Source: Ancylomarina salipaludis
GTDB taxonomy: Bacteria; Bacteroidota; Bacteroidia; Bacteroidales; Marinifilaceae
Length of the DNA: 64,000 nt
Reading direction: 5' to 3'
Assembly (NCBI RefSeq): GCF_004122035.1
Contig: NZ_SAXA01000002.1
Location: 124,001 to 188,000 of the forward strand
The translations under genes and the position numbers were made by a program. Positions 54,921 to 64,000 of the stretch are shown here, in pieces (position 1 is the stretch's first letter; the number at the start of each line of letters is the position of its first letter). Under the pieces are notes generated by a model. That model saw only the letters and a program-made list of their open reading frames with translations, searched no databases and had not been told where the DNA came from.

Positions 54921-55439
54921 CTATTTATGCTCTTTGAGTTGAATTTCATGAGCCTCTTCTTGCTCTAAGATGGCCTTTACATTATTAAAATACTCATCAT
55001 TTTCATTTGCCTCAATGATGATGACGAAACGATCATCAGTTATTCTTTCATCGTGAATTTTATTCTTGGCACCCAAACCTAATTTTGATCTGAAAAGAAA
55101 AGCAAATACCATCGCAAAGGCAGCAAATAGCACAGTAACTTCAAAGGTGATGGGTATAAAAGCAGGAATAGAAAAATGTGGTTTACCTCCAATAAATAGG
55201 GGGTAGTCAACCACAAAAGCCCAGGTTTGAAAACCGAAAGCAAAAAGTGTTCCTATAGCTCCTGCAATAAAACCAACGGTTGGTAGTTTGGATTCTTTTA
55301 AACCCAAAACTTTATCTATACCATGTACTGGAAAAGGTGTTAAAACATCAAGTATCAATATTTTCTTTTCCATCAATATTTTGATTGCCCTCAAAAGATC
55401 TTCTTCATCTGTGAAATAGGCTGAAATATAGCTTCTCAT
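54921..55439 (-). CDS. actD: alternative complex III subunit ActD (DUF3341)
   Basis: The 172-residue protein has a cytoplasmic N-terminal domain, then two helices (about 57-78, 97-118) and the DUF3341 sequence features (YFTDEEDLLRAI, TPFPVHGID, PKL-like ESKLPTVGF). Its ATG overlaps the stop of actC (4 bases). Confidence 0.93.
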   Translation of the reverse strand: MRSYISAYFTDEEDLLRAIKILMEKKILILDVLTPFPVHGIDKVLGLKESKLPTVGFIAGAIGTLFAFGFQTWAFVVDYPLFIGGKPHFSIPAFIPITFEVTVLFAAFAMVFAFLFRSKLGLGAKNKIHDERITDDRFVIIIEANENDEYFNNVKAILEQEEAHEIQLKEHK

Positions 55440-56806
55440 AGCGTTTCGTTTTTAGTTTCTTTTTCACCTGAGCTTTTCACAACAGTTTTAATCTCTGCAA
55501 TGGCAATCACAGGAAATACCCGAATGAATAATAGAAAACATGAGAAAAATAAACCGAGTGTACCTATGAAGATTCCAACTTCAACAATTGTTGGCGAATA
55601 CATCGACCAACTTGACGGTAGGTAGTCGCGATGTAATGATGTAACGATGATAACGAAACGCTCGAACCACATACCAATGTTGATAAAGATTGACAGTATA
55701 AAGGTAAAAACGAGATTTCGTCTCAGTTTTCTGAACCAGAGGAGTTGTGGTGAAATCACATTACAAGTCATCATGATGGCGTAAGCCCACCAATATGGTC
55801 CTGTAGCTCGATTAAGAAAGGCGTATTGCTCATATTCCACACCAGAGTACCATGAGATAAAGAGTTCGGTCATATATGCAATTCCCACGATTGATCCTGT
55901 GGCAATGATAATTTTATTCATTGACTCAATATGTGCAAGTGTGATGTAGTTTTCCAAATTGAGAACCTTACGTGTTACAACCAAAAGAGTCAGTACCATG
56001 GCAAAACCGGAAAAGATGGCACCAGCTACAAAGTAAGGGGGAAATATGGTGGTGTGCCAGCCCGGAATAATCGAGGTGGCAAAGTCAGCACTTACAATAC
56101 TATGAACTGAAAGAACGAGAGGTGCGGCGATACCGGCCAGTATGAGACTTAGTTTTTCGTGTCGTTGCCAGTGTTTTACCGATCCTGTCCATCCAAAGCT
56201 GAGTAAACCATAAACGTATTTTTTTATTTTTGAACTCACCCTGTCGCGCATGGTTCCGATATCAGGAATCAGTCCCATATACCAGAATAAGAGTGAGACC
56301 AATAAATAGGTTGATATAGCAAAAACATCCCATAAAAGGGGAGAGTTAAAGTTGACCCACAAGCCGCGTGTGTTGGGATAAGGGAATACAAAAAATGCCA
56401 ATAGAGGACGTCCCATATGAATTAATGGAAAGAGACCTGCACACAAGATGGCAAATATGGTCATGGCTTCAGCTGAACGGTTAATACTTGTTCTCCATTT
56501 TTGACGGAAGAGTAAAAGAATAGCAGATATAAAAGTTCCGGCATGTCCGATCCCGACCCACCAAACAAAATTGGTGATTCCCCAACCCCAACCAATGGTT
56601 CGATTGAGTCCCCAGGATCCTATACCTTCCCATACAGTATAACCCATCATGGCAAGCCCAAAAAACATGGCTGATAAACTTATGGTTAGACCCATATACC
56701 AAGCTTTTCCAGGTTTGCCCTCAATAGGAGCAGCAATATCCTGGGTGATTTGGCTATAAGTTTTGTTTCCCTTTATTAGAGGTTCTCGAATTGGAGATAC
56801 GTACAT
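55436..56806 (-). CDS. actC: alternative complex III quinol-binding subunit ActC (NrfD family)
   Basis: The 456-residue protein has 10 helices and the NrfD/ActC pattern (TNFVWWVGIGHAGTFISAILLL, NFNSPLLWDV, FPPYFVAGAIFSG). It oxidises menaquinol at the inner membrane and passes electrons to ActB. It follows actB after 19 bases. Confidence 0.95.
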   Translation of the reverse strand: MYVSPIREPLIKGNKTYSQITQDIAAPIEGKPGKAWYMGLTISLSAMFFGLAMMGYTVWEGIGSWGLNRTIGWGWGITNFVWWVGIGHAGTFISAILLLFRQKWRTSINRSAEAMTIFAILCAGLFPLIHMGRPLLAFFVFPYPNTRGLWVNFNSPLLWDVFAISTYLLVSLLFWYMGLIPDIGTMRDRVSSKIKKYVYGLLSFGWTGSVKHWQRHEKLSLILAGIAAPLVLSVHSIVSADFATSIIPGWHTTIFPPYFVAGAIFSGFAMVLTLLVVTRKVLNLENYITLAHIESMNKIIIATGSIVGIAYMTELFISWYSGVEYEQYAFLNRATGPYWWAYAIMMTCNVISPQLLWFRKLRRNLVFTFILSIFINIGMWFERFVIIVTSLHRDYLPSSWSMYSPTIVEVGIFIGTLGLFFSCFLLFIRVFPVIAIAEIKTVVKSSGEKETKNETL

Positions 56807-56825
56807 AACTCAGTATTATAGTGGT

Positions 56826-59774
56826 TTAACTCTTTTTATTTCTGATTTTCGTTAGATAACTAACTGAAGGAAGCGTATGAATTTCTTCCAATAGATGGTA
56901 GTTCCTATCGCTGGAAGCAAGTTTAAATAAGTCACTCCCCTTGTCGTTTAAGTCACCGAAAAGAATGGCTCCGGAAGGGCAGGTTTGTTGGCAAGCCGTT
57001 TTGATATCACCATCTTTAACTTTTCGTCCTTCAAGCTTCGCATTAAGTTTGCCTTCCTGAATTCTCTGAACACACATCGAGCACTTTTCAATCACACCTT
57101 TGGCCCTGATTGTAACATCAGGATTAAGGACCATTCGACTTAAATCTAAAGTCATGCCAGTTGGATCATGAAGGTTATTTGGAATTGAATCAGCTTGGGT
57201 ATAATCAAACCAATTAAAACGTCTGACTTTATAGGGACAATTGTTTCCGCAGTAACGTGTTCCAATACATCTGTTGTAAATCATTTGATTCAATCCTTCA
57301 CTGCTATGATTTGTAGCAGCTACAGGGCAAACATTTTCACATGGTGCGTTATCACAATGCTGACACATAACAGGTTGAAAGACAACTCCAGGCTCGTTTT
57401 CATCACCCGAGAAATAACGGTCAATCCGGATCCATGACATTTCGTGAGCGCGAATAACTTCTTTCTTTCCTACAATTGGGACATTGTTTTCAGCCTGACA
57501 AGCAATTGTGCAAGCACCACATCCAACACAAGCATTTAAGTCAATAGCTAATCCCCAATGATGATTCGGGAATTCGGGTTCTTTATAAATCCCTGCATTC
57601 TTATACTCGTGTTTATGATCGTTTCCTGCTTTTGGGTTTTTCTGATATTCATCCAGATTGGCTTCACGAACGATTGCTCGACCTTCCATAGAATGGTGAG
57701 TTTGAGTCATCGCAAAATCGAAATGTCCTTCAATTTTTTCAAGTGTGACAGACGAATGTTGATTCGTATTTAGATGACTAGCTTTAAAGCCAACATCTTT
57801 ACCAACCTTACCACAAATAGTTCTTCCATACCCCATCGCGATAGAGACTGTGTTATAAGCTTGACCAGGCAGAATATAGACTGGTAATTCAAGATCACCA
57901 TTGAGTTTAATCATATTTCCGGTTTCAAGACCAAGTTCTTTGGCTTGCTTAGGTGAAATATTGAGGTAATTATCCCAGCAAATTTTACTTATAGGATCTG
58001 GCATTTCTTGCAACCATGGATTATTAGCCATACTGCCATCCCCAATGGTTACCTTTTCGTATATCTGGAGTTCAATCCTATTCGTTTTCTTTTTTTGAGT
58101 AATGGCCTCAAGGATTTTAATGATATCAAGCTCAGCAAACTTTAGTTTGTTACCTGATACAGTCTTCGTTTGAAAGATGCCTTCTTGTAAGGTATGCTCC
58201 CAATAGGATTTAAAATTTGTGTAAAGGGTTTGACTTGGGAAAAGTGTTTCTTCCCAATGTTTCATGATAAATTTATGATAATCGACATCTTGACCTGACC
58301 ATTTTAAAAGAGATGCCTGAAACTGGCGGGTATCGAATAGTGGATGGATAGCAGGTTGCATTAAACTGTACGAATCCTTTTTGATCTCTGCATCATTCCA
58401 ACTTTCCAGATAATGATTATCAGGAGCTATGTATTTCATCAACGATGAAGTTTCGTTTGGCGTCTCATGAATTGATAAACTGAATGAAAGAGATTCAATC
58501 GCTTTCTTAATTTTTTCTCCTTTAGGATGAGAATACACAGGATTTGTATGATAGCATATTAGACCTTTTACTTGTCCAGATGCTAAATTGTCTATAAGTT
58601 GATCCATATCTTCATCAATGGCTTGATGATTTAAAAGAGGATTTTCCAGATTAATACTAGAATTGAAATTCTCTAATTCATAATTGATGGCATTAATCAG
58701 AATCTGTGCATTCAACTCCTGGCTTCCTGAAACAACTACGGAGTGTGATTTTTGTTCAAGTAAATCTTTTGCCAGCTCTTTAATTATTTTTGTTGCCTCT
58801 GGAACATCATGTTTTTGTTGCCCTTTTAATATCACAATCTCATTATAAAGCTGAGCAATCAGAAGGTTTAATTCCGAAGGTTTTATCGCGTGCCTTTCAT
58901 CAGCATTGCTACCCGTTAAACTCATTCTCGATTCGAATTGAATATGTCGAGACATTTTATTTAGAGAACCCGAAAGTTTGCGGGTATCCGTATATGTTTT
59001 GATATACTCACTAGGATTGAGCCATGTTCCTAAGAAATCAGCATCGAAACTAACAATCAAATTTGCTTTATTGAATCGATAATCAGGTAATCCATCTTTG
59101 CCAAAACACAATTTTTGAGCTTGTAGGATTGCACTTGCCGATTGCGTATCGTATTGAATCCATTTAATGTTTGGATAAGCATCAGTAAAATACTTAATAG
59201 CTTTGCGGGTAGAAGGGCTGAAAATAGTCGGTGTTAATAAAGCGATTTTATTTTCCTTTTGAGAATCCAATGCTTTTAAGATTGAGTCATCAAACTTGTC
59301 CCATGAAACCTTCTCTTTTTCTATTTGAGGAGATTGATAACGGCTATTGTCGTATAAGCTCAATACAGAGGCTTGAACTCGAGCAGAGCAAGCTCCATTA
59401 CTGATTGGAGACAAGTTATTCCCTTCAATCTTAATAGGTCTTCCTTCTCTTGTTTTAATGAGAATACTGGCATAATCACTGGCATTCATATAAGTAGAAG
59501 CATAATAGTTGGCTATGCCTGGTGTTATTTCTTCTGGTTTATTCAGATATGGAATCGCTTTTTGAACGGTATTTTCACAGCTTGATAAAACGGTTGTAAT
59601 AGCTAAACTGTAACCACAAAGCTTTAAGAAATCTCGACGATTACTCTTTGCTTCTGCCGTACCATCTTCAAAAATATCGAGAACTTGCTCCAAATTACCT
59701 TTGGGGGTATGCTTTGTTATTTTAGCTTCAGAACTTTCGTTTTTTTCGTGCTGGCTTTTCCAGTATTTTTTCAT
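56826..59774 (-). CDS. actB: alternative complex III subunit ActB (molybdopterin-like domain fused to Fe-S domain)
   Basis: The 982-residue protein has a twin-arginine signal (NRRDFLKLCGYS, about 41-52), a large molybdopterin-oxidoreductase-like domain (about 75-720) without a recognisable Mo-ligand site, and a C-terminal four-cluster ferredoxin domain (about 755-960). Motif I is complete (CVGCGACTIAC). Motif III reads CIGTRYCGNNC, with Thr for the second Cys, as expected for the [3Fe-4S] cluster reported in ACIII. It links ActC to the ActA hemes. Confidence 0.95.
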   Translation of the reverse strand: MKKYWKSQHEKNESSEAKITKHTPKGNLEQVLDIFEDGTAEAKSNRRDFLKLCGYSLAITTVLSSCENTVQKAIPYLNKPEEITPGIANYYASTYMNASDYASILIKTREGRPIKIEGNNLSPISNGACSARVQASVLSLYDNSRYQSPQIEKEKVSWDKFDDSILKALDSQKENKIALLTPTIFSPSTRKAIKYFTDAYPNIKWIQYDTQSASAILQAQKLCFGKDGLPDYRFNKANLIVSFDADFLGTWLNPSEYIKTYTDTRKLSGSLNKMSRHIQFESRMSLTGSNADERHAIKPSELNLLIAQLYNEIVILKGQQKHDVPEATKIIKELAKDLLEQKSHSVVVSGSQELNAQILINAINYELENFNSSINLENPLLNHQAIDEDMDQLIDNLASGQVKGLICYHTNPVYSHPKGEKIKKAIESLSFSLSIHETPNETSSLMKYIAPDNHYLESWNDAEIKKDSYSLMQPAIHPLFDTRQFQASLLKWSGQDVDYHKFIMKHWEETLFPSQTLYTNFKSYWEHTLQEGIFQTKTVSGNKLKFAELDIIKILEAITQKKKTNRIELQIYEKVTIGDGSMANNPWLQEMPDPISKICWDNYLNISPKQAKELGLETGNMIKLNGDLELPVYILPGQAYNTVSIAMGYGRTICGKVGKDVGFKASHLNTNQHSSVTLEKIEGHFDFAMTQTHHSMEGRAIVREANLDEYQKNPKAGNDHKHEYKNAGIYKEPEFPNHHWGLAIDLNACVGCGACTIACQAENNVPIVGKKEVIRAHEMSWIRIDRYFSGDENEPGVVFQPVMCQHCDNAPCENVCPVAATNHSSEGLNQMIYNRCIGTRYCGNNCPYKVRRFNWFDYTQADSIPNNLHDPTGMTLDLSRMVLNPDVTIRAKGVIEKCSMCVQRIQEGKLNAKLEGRKVKDGDIKTACQQTCPSGAILFGDLNDKGSDLFKLASSDRNYHLLEEIHTLPSVSYLTKIRNKKS

Positions 59775-59823
59775 ATTGGGTATTTTTTCAGTTAGCTCCT
59801 CAGATTAGTAAGTAGTGCTTTGC

Positions 59824-60957
59824 TTAGTAATGACAACGGGCACATTCTCGTCCACCAATATCTTTAACTCGGACACTATCAATTTGTTCTTTTACAATTT
59901 TAAGATGGAGTTTTTTGAACGTGTTGGAGTAATAGTTGTTGGTGTTGAAATCAACAGCTGTTTTATCATGACAATCCAAACACCAACCCATTGATAAATC
60001 TTCAACCTGTTTAACGATGTGCATTTTTTCAACTTCCCCATGGCATTCCTGACACTCGCGCTTGCCAACATTCACATGTTGTGCATGGCTAAAGAAGACA
60101 TGGTCAGGAAGTTTATGAACACGAATCCATTCAATAGGTTTATTGTTCTCGATAGCAGCATGAATTTTATTGATTTCAAACTTGCCTGAGTTTCGACCTT
60201 CTCTAACTATGGAATGACAGTTGAGACAAACATTTGCAGAGGGGATAACCGCTGATTTACTATTGTCGACACCTGTATGGCAATATCTACAATCTATTTT
60301 ATTATCAGTAGCATGTACTTTGTGTGAAAATTTTATGGGTTGATCGGGAGCGTAATTTTCATTTCGCCCAAGAGCCATGGCATCCTCACTAAGCATTTTT
60401 ATTTGATAGCCTAATGCCAAAAAGAAAATTAGAATAGTGATGAACTTATATTTTATCTTTTTAGTGAAGAAAAGATCTATTAGTGCAAGTGTGATAAGTA
60501 AACCAAGAAATAGAAATAGGATGAGATTGTTGACAACTGGCTTTTGTTCTTGAGTACCATATTCCTTTAGTTTGACTAGGTAGTTTTTAATATGCTTAAG
60601 TTCTTCGTCATTGTATGCGTATCCAGCATGAACTTTAGACATGACTTTTGCAATAGGAGCATTTAGAATGGAGTTAAAGTCAGATATTTCTTTACTCGAA
60701 AAACTATGGGCAATATCCCATGCTGAAGGGTTCCAGTTAAGCGTATCCGAAAAACTGATATTATGGCAGCTAACACAAGCTTTTAGTTTAGTTTTTGTAA
60801 GAACTAAACCTTTAAATAGACGTTCTCCCCGCTTAGATGATTCGAGGAAATTGTGATCAGATTTATCGTGATTTTGTGTGTTTTGGTTCTCGGAGAAAGA
60901 TGGGGAAGTTGTCAGTAGAAAAAAGACAATAGAAAAGAATAGGCAAAGTTTACTCAT
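59824..60957 (-). CDS. actA: alternative complex III multiheme cytochrome ActA with extra N-terminal heme
   Basis: The 377-residue protein has a signal peptide (to about residue 22), a heme motif CVSCH at 61-65 in a small N-terminal domain, two membrane helices (about 144-188), then five further motifs (CRYCH, CLNCH, CQECH, CLDCH, CARCH) in the pentaheme ActA core. Six hemes rather than five. It is the first gene of the act-nos operon. Confidence 0.94.
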   Translation of the reverse strand: MSKLCLFFSIVFFLLTTSPSFSENQNTQNHDKSDHNFLESSKRGERLFKGLVLTKTKLKACVSCHNISFSDTLNWNPSAWDIAHSFSSKEISDFNSILNAPIAKVMSKVHAGYAYNDEELKHIKNYLVKLKEYGTQEQKPVVNNLILFLFLGLLITLALIDLFFTKKIKYKFITILIFFLALGYQIKMLSEDAMALGRNENYAPDQPIKFSHKVHATDNKIDCRYCHTGVDNSKSAVIPSANVCLNCHSIVREGRNSGKFEINKIHAAIENNKPIEWIRVHKLPDHVFFSHAQHVNVGKRECQECHGEVEKMHIVKQVEDLSMGWCLDCHDKTAVDFNTNNYYSNTFKKLHLKIVKEQIDSVRVKDIGGRECARCHY

Positions 60958-61285
60958 GGTAGAATGATTTACAAATGCTTTATATAAGTATGATGTCTAT
61001 ATTCTCAATAAGAAACCAGATTTTATTTAGAAAATCCGGAATAATTTAATCCTTAGATAATTGTACTCGTCATACAAGTTAAAAATTTTACTTAATTAAT
61101 CACAGTGCATCTTTCAATATTTTTTAATATAGAATATCAATATTGATGAGGAAGACAGTTGTTTGCTTTAAATATGGCTTAGAATAAGGAAAAGTCAGAG
61201 GTTTTTGCTTAATGAAATAGGGGGATAATCTTTCATAATTAGTTTGGATTATCTTTTTATGAGCTTATAATTTTGATAGGAGAGT
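60958..61285. other. upstream region of the act-nos operon
   Basis: About 330 bases with no gene. A 12-bp perfect palindrome, ATCAATATTGAT (61136-61147), lies about 180 bases before actA. It is not an FNR box, which has TTGAT first. No TAnnTTTG promoter was found on the minus strand. Confidence 0.4.
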
Positions 61286-61320
61286 AAAATAAAAAGCCCT
61301 CATTCGCTGGAATGAGGGCT
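61286..61320 (-). terminator. intrinsic terminator of pssA
   Basis: On the minus strand AGCCCTCATTC (61320-61310) pairs with GAATGAGGGCT (61304-61294) and is followed by a T-rich run. Confidence 0.85.
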
Positions 61321-61348
61321 TCGAAATATTTTTTTAGTATGGTTTTGT

Positions 61349-62086
61349 TTACTTCCTTAAATTATCAATCAATGAGAAAAAGATATAAACAAAGAGAATG
61401 AGTGGTATAACCAACCATTTTAATAGAATGGCAAGAATGACTAAGCTGATGAGAAACAGATAGCGGATTTGATTTTCCTGCCATTTCAGACTTTTGACTT
61501 TTAGAGCGAACATGGGAATTTCAGCAACCAACAGGTAAGATGTGATCAGAACGGCTGAAATAATAACCCATGGGTTGGAAAGCCAACTTTCAATCATAGG
61601 ATAATCACCATAGTGCAGAATAATGGGTAATGAGGCCCAGAACATGGCATTTGCCGGAGTTGGAACACCAATAAACGAACTGGTTTGGCGTGTATCAACA
61701 TTAAACTTTGCTAACCGAAGTCCTGAAAAGATTGAAATAAGATAAGCTGATAAGAGAATTGCAATTTGCGAATAACTTAAGCTTTCAGGAGTAAAAGCTG
61801 CTCCACTATCTCCCAGAACGGCTAAACGCAGGTAAGAAAAGGCGATGCTTGCAGGAGCAAAACCAAAACTTAACATATCAGCCAGTGAATCCAATTCTTT
61901 TCCCATTGGAGAATAAGCTCCCAGCAATCTGGCAAACAGACCATCCATAAAATCAAAAACAGCTGCTATAATAATGAAAAGGGCAGCCGGAAAGAGATAA
62001 CCTTCTATGGCTAATAAGCTGGCAACACATCCTGATAAAATATTTAGACAGGTAATGGTATTGGGAATATGTTTTGTAATTGACAT
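61349..62086 (-). CDS. pssA: CDP-diacylglycerol-serine O-phosphatidyltransferase
   Basis: The 245-residue membrane protein has about eight helices and the CDP-alcohol phosphotransferase motif (DFMDGLFARLLGAYSPMGKELDSLAD, positions about 46-71 including all four Asp). PssA joins serine to CDP-diacylglycerol to make phosphatidylserine, precursor of phosphatidylethanolamine. Single-gene unit; a -7 like TAATTTTG lies at 62135-62142 on the minus strand. Confidence 0.93.
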   Translation of the reverse strand: MSITKHIPNTITCLNILSGCVASLLAIEGYLFPAALFIIIAAVFDFMDGLFARLLGAYSPMGKELDSLADMLSFGFAPASIAFSYLRLAVLGDSGAAFTPESLSYSQIAILLSAYLISIFSGLRLAKFNVDTRQTSSFIGVPTPANAMFWASLPIILHYGDYPMIESWLSNPWVIISAVLITSYLLVAEIPMFALKVKSLKWQENQIRYLFLISLVILAILLKWLVIPLILFVYIFFSLIDNLRK

Positions 62087-62235
62087 TTTAAGTGGGTTTT
62101 GATCAATAGCTATTGCTCAGTACAATGAGCATTGCAAAATTAATCTAAAAATCGGAATGCAATGAAAAGTTTAGGGGAGAATGTCGTCGAATTAAAAAAG
62201 CATTGTATTTTTACCTCTCGTTCAAAGACAATAGC

Positions 62236-63300
62236 ATGTTGAAACACCTACTTTTAATAGTCTCTCTTTTTTCAGGTTTGACCTTGTTGGCTCAAACCAC
62301 GGCACCTAAATACAGCAATGAATTTCTGTCTGTAGGAATTGGGGGCCGTGCTTTTGCGATGGGGAATGTTGCAGTTGCTTCGCAGGAAGGTGTGGAAGCG
62401 GCTTATTGGAATCCTGCGAATTTGGTAGAATTGAATCGGAAATATGATGTTTCGGTTATGCATGCTGAATATTTTGCAGGGATGGCAGCATACGATTATG
62501 CCGGTTTGGGAATTAAGCTGGATGAAAAAAGTGCTTTGGCCTTTAGTGTCATTCGTTTTGGTGTTGATGATATTCCCAATACGCTCGAACTGATTGACAA
62601 AGATGGAAATGTTCGTTACGATTTGGTGACAACTTTTTCTGCCGCTGATTATGCCTTTCTTTTTTCATATGCCAAGAAAACTAAGGTTGAAGGTCTGTCG
62701 CTCGGCGGAAATGTGAAGGTGATTTATCGGCACACGGGTGATTTTGCCTCAGCTTATGGTTTTGGAATTGATGCAGCTTTAAAGTATAAAAAAGGGAAAT
62801 GGCAAATGGGGGTTTTACTTCGTGATGCCAGTTCGACTTTTAATGCGTGGGTGTTTAATACGGATAATCTCGAAGAAGTTTATAATACCACAGGAAATGA
62901 AATACCCGAGAATTCAACTGAGATAACCTTGCCTCGATTGATATTGGGAGTGAGTCGTGATTTTACATTAACAGATAAGCTTTCTGTTTTGGCAGAGTTG
63001 GATGCCGATTTAACCTTTGATGGGAAACGGCATGTTTTAGTTGAAGGGGATCCTGTGAGTATTGATCCGCATTTGGGTCTGGAGTTTCAGTATGAATCTC
63101 TTATTTACTTACGCTTGGGAGTTGGAAACATCCAACGCGAAACGGATTTTAAACAAAAAGAGTCAATCGTGTTTCAGCCTAATTTGGGCGTGGGGATTCA
63201 TTATAAAGGCTTTCGTTTGGATTATGCGCTGACTGATATTGGTGATCAGTCTATCGCCAAATATTCAAATGTCTTTTCACTGTCTTATGCCTTTAATTAA
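62236..63300 (+). CDS. PorV/PorQ-like outer-membrane beta-barrel protein
   Basis: The protein from the ATG at 62236 (354 residues) has a signal peptide ending near LLAQ, then a beta-barrel sequence with the PorV/PorQ family start (SVGIGGRAFAMGNVAVASQEGVEAAYWNPANL). PorV and PorQ take part in type IX secretion, but many family members have other or unknown roles; no other secretion gene is near. The frame extends to TTG at 62203, but the ATG is preferred. Confidence 0.82.
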   Translation: MLKHLLLIVSLFSGLTLLAQTTAPKYSNEFLSVGIGGRAFAMGNVAVASQEGVEAAYWNPANLVELNRKYDVSVMHAEYFAGMAAYDYAGLGIKLDEKSALAFSVIRFGVDDIPNTLELIDKDGNVRYDLVTTFSAADYAFLFSYAKKTKVEGLSLGGNVKVIYRHTGDFASAYGFGIDAALKYKKGKWQMGVLLRDASSTFNAWVFNTDNLEEVYNTTGNEIPENSTEITLPRLILGVSRDFTLTDKLSVLAELDADLTFDGKRHVLVEGDPVSIDPHLGLEFQYESLIYLRLGVGNIQRETDFKQKESIVFQPNLGVGIHYKGFRLDYALTDIGDQSIAKYSNVFSLSYAFN

Positions 63301-63385
63301 TCCCGATGATTGGTTGAGATGATATAGCCAACAGAGGTTGAGAATCATTTGATTCATTTTTCCTTTCTTCTTGAGTTTTTTTAAC

Positions 63386-63415
63386 TTGTTATGCACTGAA
63401 TTTTCACTACTTTCG
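63386..63415 (+). promoter_or_regulatory. candidate promoter of the Ppx/GppA gene
   Basis: TTG (63386-63388), a 19-bp spacer and TACTTTCG (63408-63415), one base off TAnnTTTG, lie 43 bases before the ATG. Confidence 0.5.
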
Positions 63416-63457
63416 ATACCTGTAAGAGCAATTTTTTAATCGAAAACTCATTCTCAT

Positions 63458-64000
63458 ATGCGTATCTCAATTATCGATTTGGGTACCAATACATTTAATT
63501 TGCTTGTGGCTGAAATTACAGTTGATAAGCAGATTAATATACTCCACAGATCTAAATATCCGGCTAAAATTGGCGAAGGAGGCATCAATCAGAATTATAT
63601 TACTAATGAGGCTAAACAACGGGCACAGATTGCCCTCGCTGAGATGAAACAGATTATAAACGACTATCAAACGGTTAAAACCTTTGGGTTTGCAACTTCA
63701 GCGATTCGAACAGCCAAAAACGGCAAAGAATTTGTTAAACAAATTCGTCGCGATTTTGATATCGATGTAAGGATTATTTCGGGGAACAGAGAGGCAGAGT
63801 TAATTTACTACGGAACTCGTGAGGCAGTTGGTTTGGATGAGGAGATTGTAGCGATTCTGGATATTGGAGGAGGCAGTAATGAGATTATTATTGCCAATTC
63901 TGAGAAAATATTCTGGAAGAAGTCTTATCCCATAGGGATGACGCGTTTGCTGGAACAATTTCAACCTTCTGATCCTATAAGAATGGACGAATTGGGTGAG
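63458..64000 (+). CDS. Ppx/GppA family phosphatase, N-terminal part (cut by window edge)
   Basis: The visible 181 residues show the actin-like ATPase fold of exopolyphosphatase/pppGpp phosphatase: IIDLGTNTFNLLVAE at the start, ATSAIRTAKNG, ISGNREAELIYYG and DIGGGSNE. It breaks down polyphosphate or pppGpp; which one cannot be decided. In Bacteroidota it is often next to polyphosphate kinase, which would lie beyond the right edge. Confidence 0.93.
   Translation, partial: MRISIIDLGTNTFNLLVAEITVDKQINILHRSKYPAKIGEGGINQNYITNEAKQRAQIALAEMKQIINDYQTVKTFGFATSAIRTAKNGKEFVKQIRRDFDIDVRIISGNREAELIYYGTREAVGLDEEIVAILDIGGGSNEIIIANSEKIFWKKSYPIGMTRLLEQFQPSDPIRMDELGE

Noticed and set aside
61136-61147. FNR box at the act-nos control region
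   Set aside because: The half-sites are in the wrong order (ATCAA before TTGAT), so it is only a palindrome, not an FNR site.

Overview
This window is a chromosomal segment of a Bacteroidota bacterium, probably a facultatively anaerobic marine or sediment member of the Bacteroidales/Marinilabiliales; the rank below phylum is a guess. Evidence for the phylum: AT-rich DNA, promoters of the Bacteroidota type (TTTG, 19-21 bp, TAnnTTTG), start sites mostly without Shine-Dalgarno sequences, and phylum-typical families (alternative GlmU, fused DAHP synthase/chorismate mutase, type B L31, DUF5683, PorV-like protein, CcoN-CcoO fusion, alternative complex III). No insertion sequence, integrase, phage gene or CRISPR array was seen.

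Region 1 (1-28.8 kb) is mostly housekeeping. It holds pfkA (cut by the window edge), ispH, cmk, a YkgJ-type cysteine-cluster protein, a DMT exporter, a small CxxC-rich redox operon ending in a MarR regulator with its probable operators (4.2-6.2 kb), tRNA-His, an AlkD-like protein, a Bax inhibitor-1 protein, an acetyltransferase, rpmE2, alternative glmU, lon, an AI-2E family transporter, rmuC, lpxH, a thioredoxin-fold lipoprotein that has lost its CxxC, an SLC12-like transporter, a heptose-phosphate kinase, parAB, DUF5683, an unknown secreted protein, an MltD-like transglycosylase, and DAHP synthase/chorismate mutase.

Region 2 (29.4-61 kb) is a respiratory island with four modules. (a) A TAT-exported ferredoxin, an NrfD-type membrane protein and a membrane-anchored cytochrome c (29.4-32.7 kb) look like a stripped-down alternative complex III. 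(b) A complete cbb3 oxidase set follows (ccoI, ccoS, ccoNO, ccoQ, ccoP, ccoG, ccoH and a SafE-type protein; 32.9-41.3 kb). (c) A SCO protein and an A2-type caa3 oxidase (subunits I, III, IV, II; 42.6-46.8 kb) come next. (d) Converging from the other strand, an unbroken 12-gene run actA-B-C-D-F-E-nosZ-orf-nosL-D-F-Y (61.0-46.9 kb) joins a full alternative complex III to a clade II N2O reductase. Its ActE carries a second cytochrome c domain and sits directly upstream of nosZ. Together the genes describe a menaquinol pool drained through two NrfD-type quinol:cytochrome c reductases toward a high-affinity oxidase, a low-affinity oxidase and N2O.

Region 3 (61.3-64 kb) returns to housekeeping: pssA, a PorV/PorQ-like outer-membrane protein, and the start of a Ppx/GppA phosphatase.

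The most notable observations are the act-nos joint operon with its diheme ActE, the molybdopterin-free ACIII-like module before cbb3, a 43-residue membrane microprotein encoded against the operon between them, and the MarR/CxxC operon, whose palindrome fills the spacer of its own promoter.
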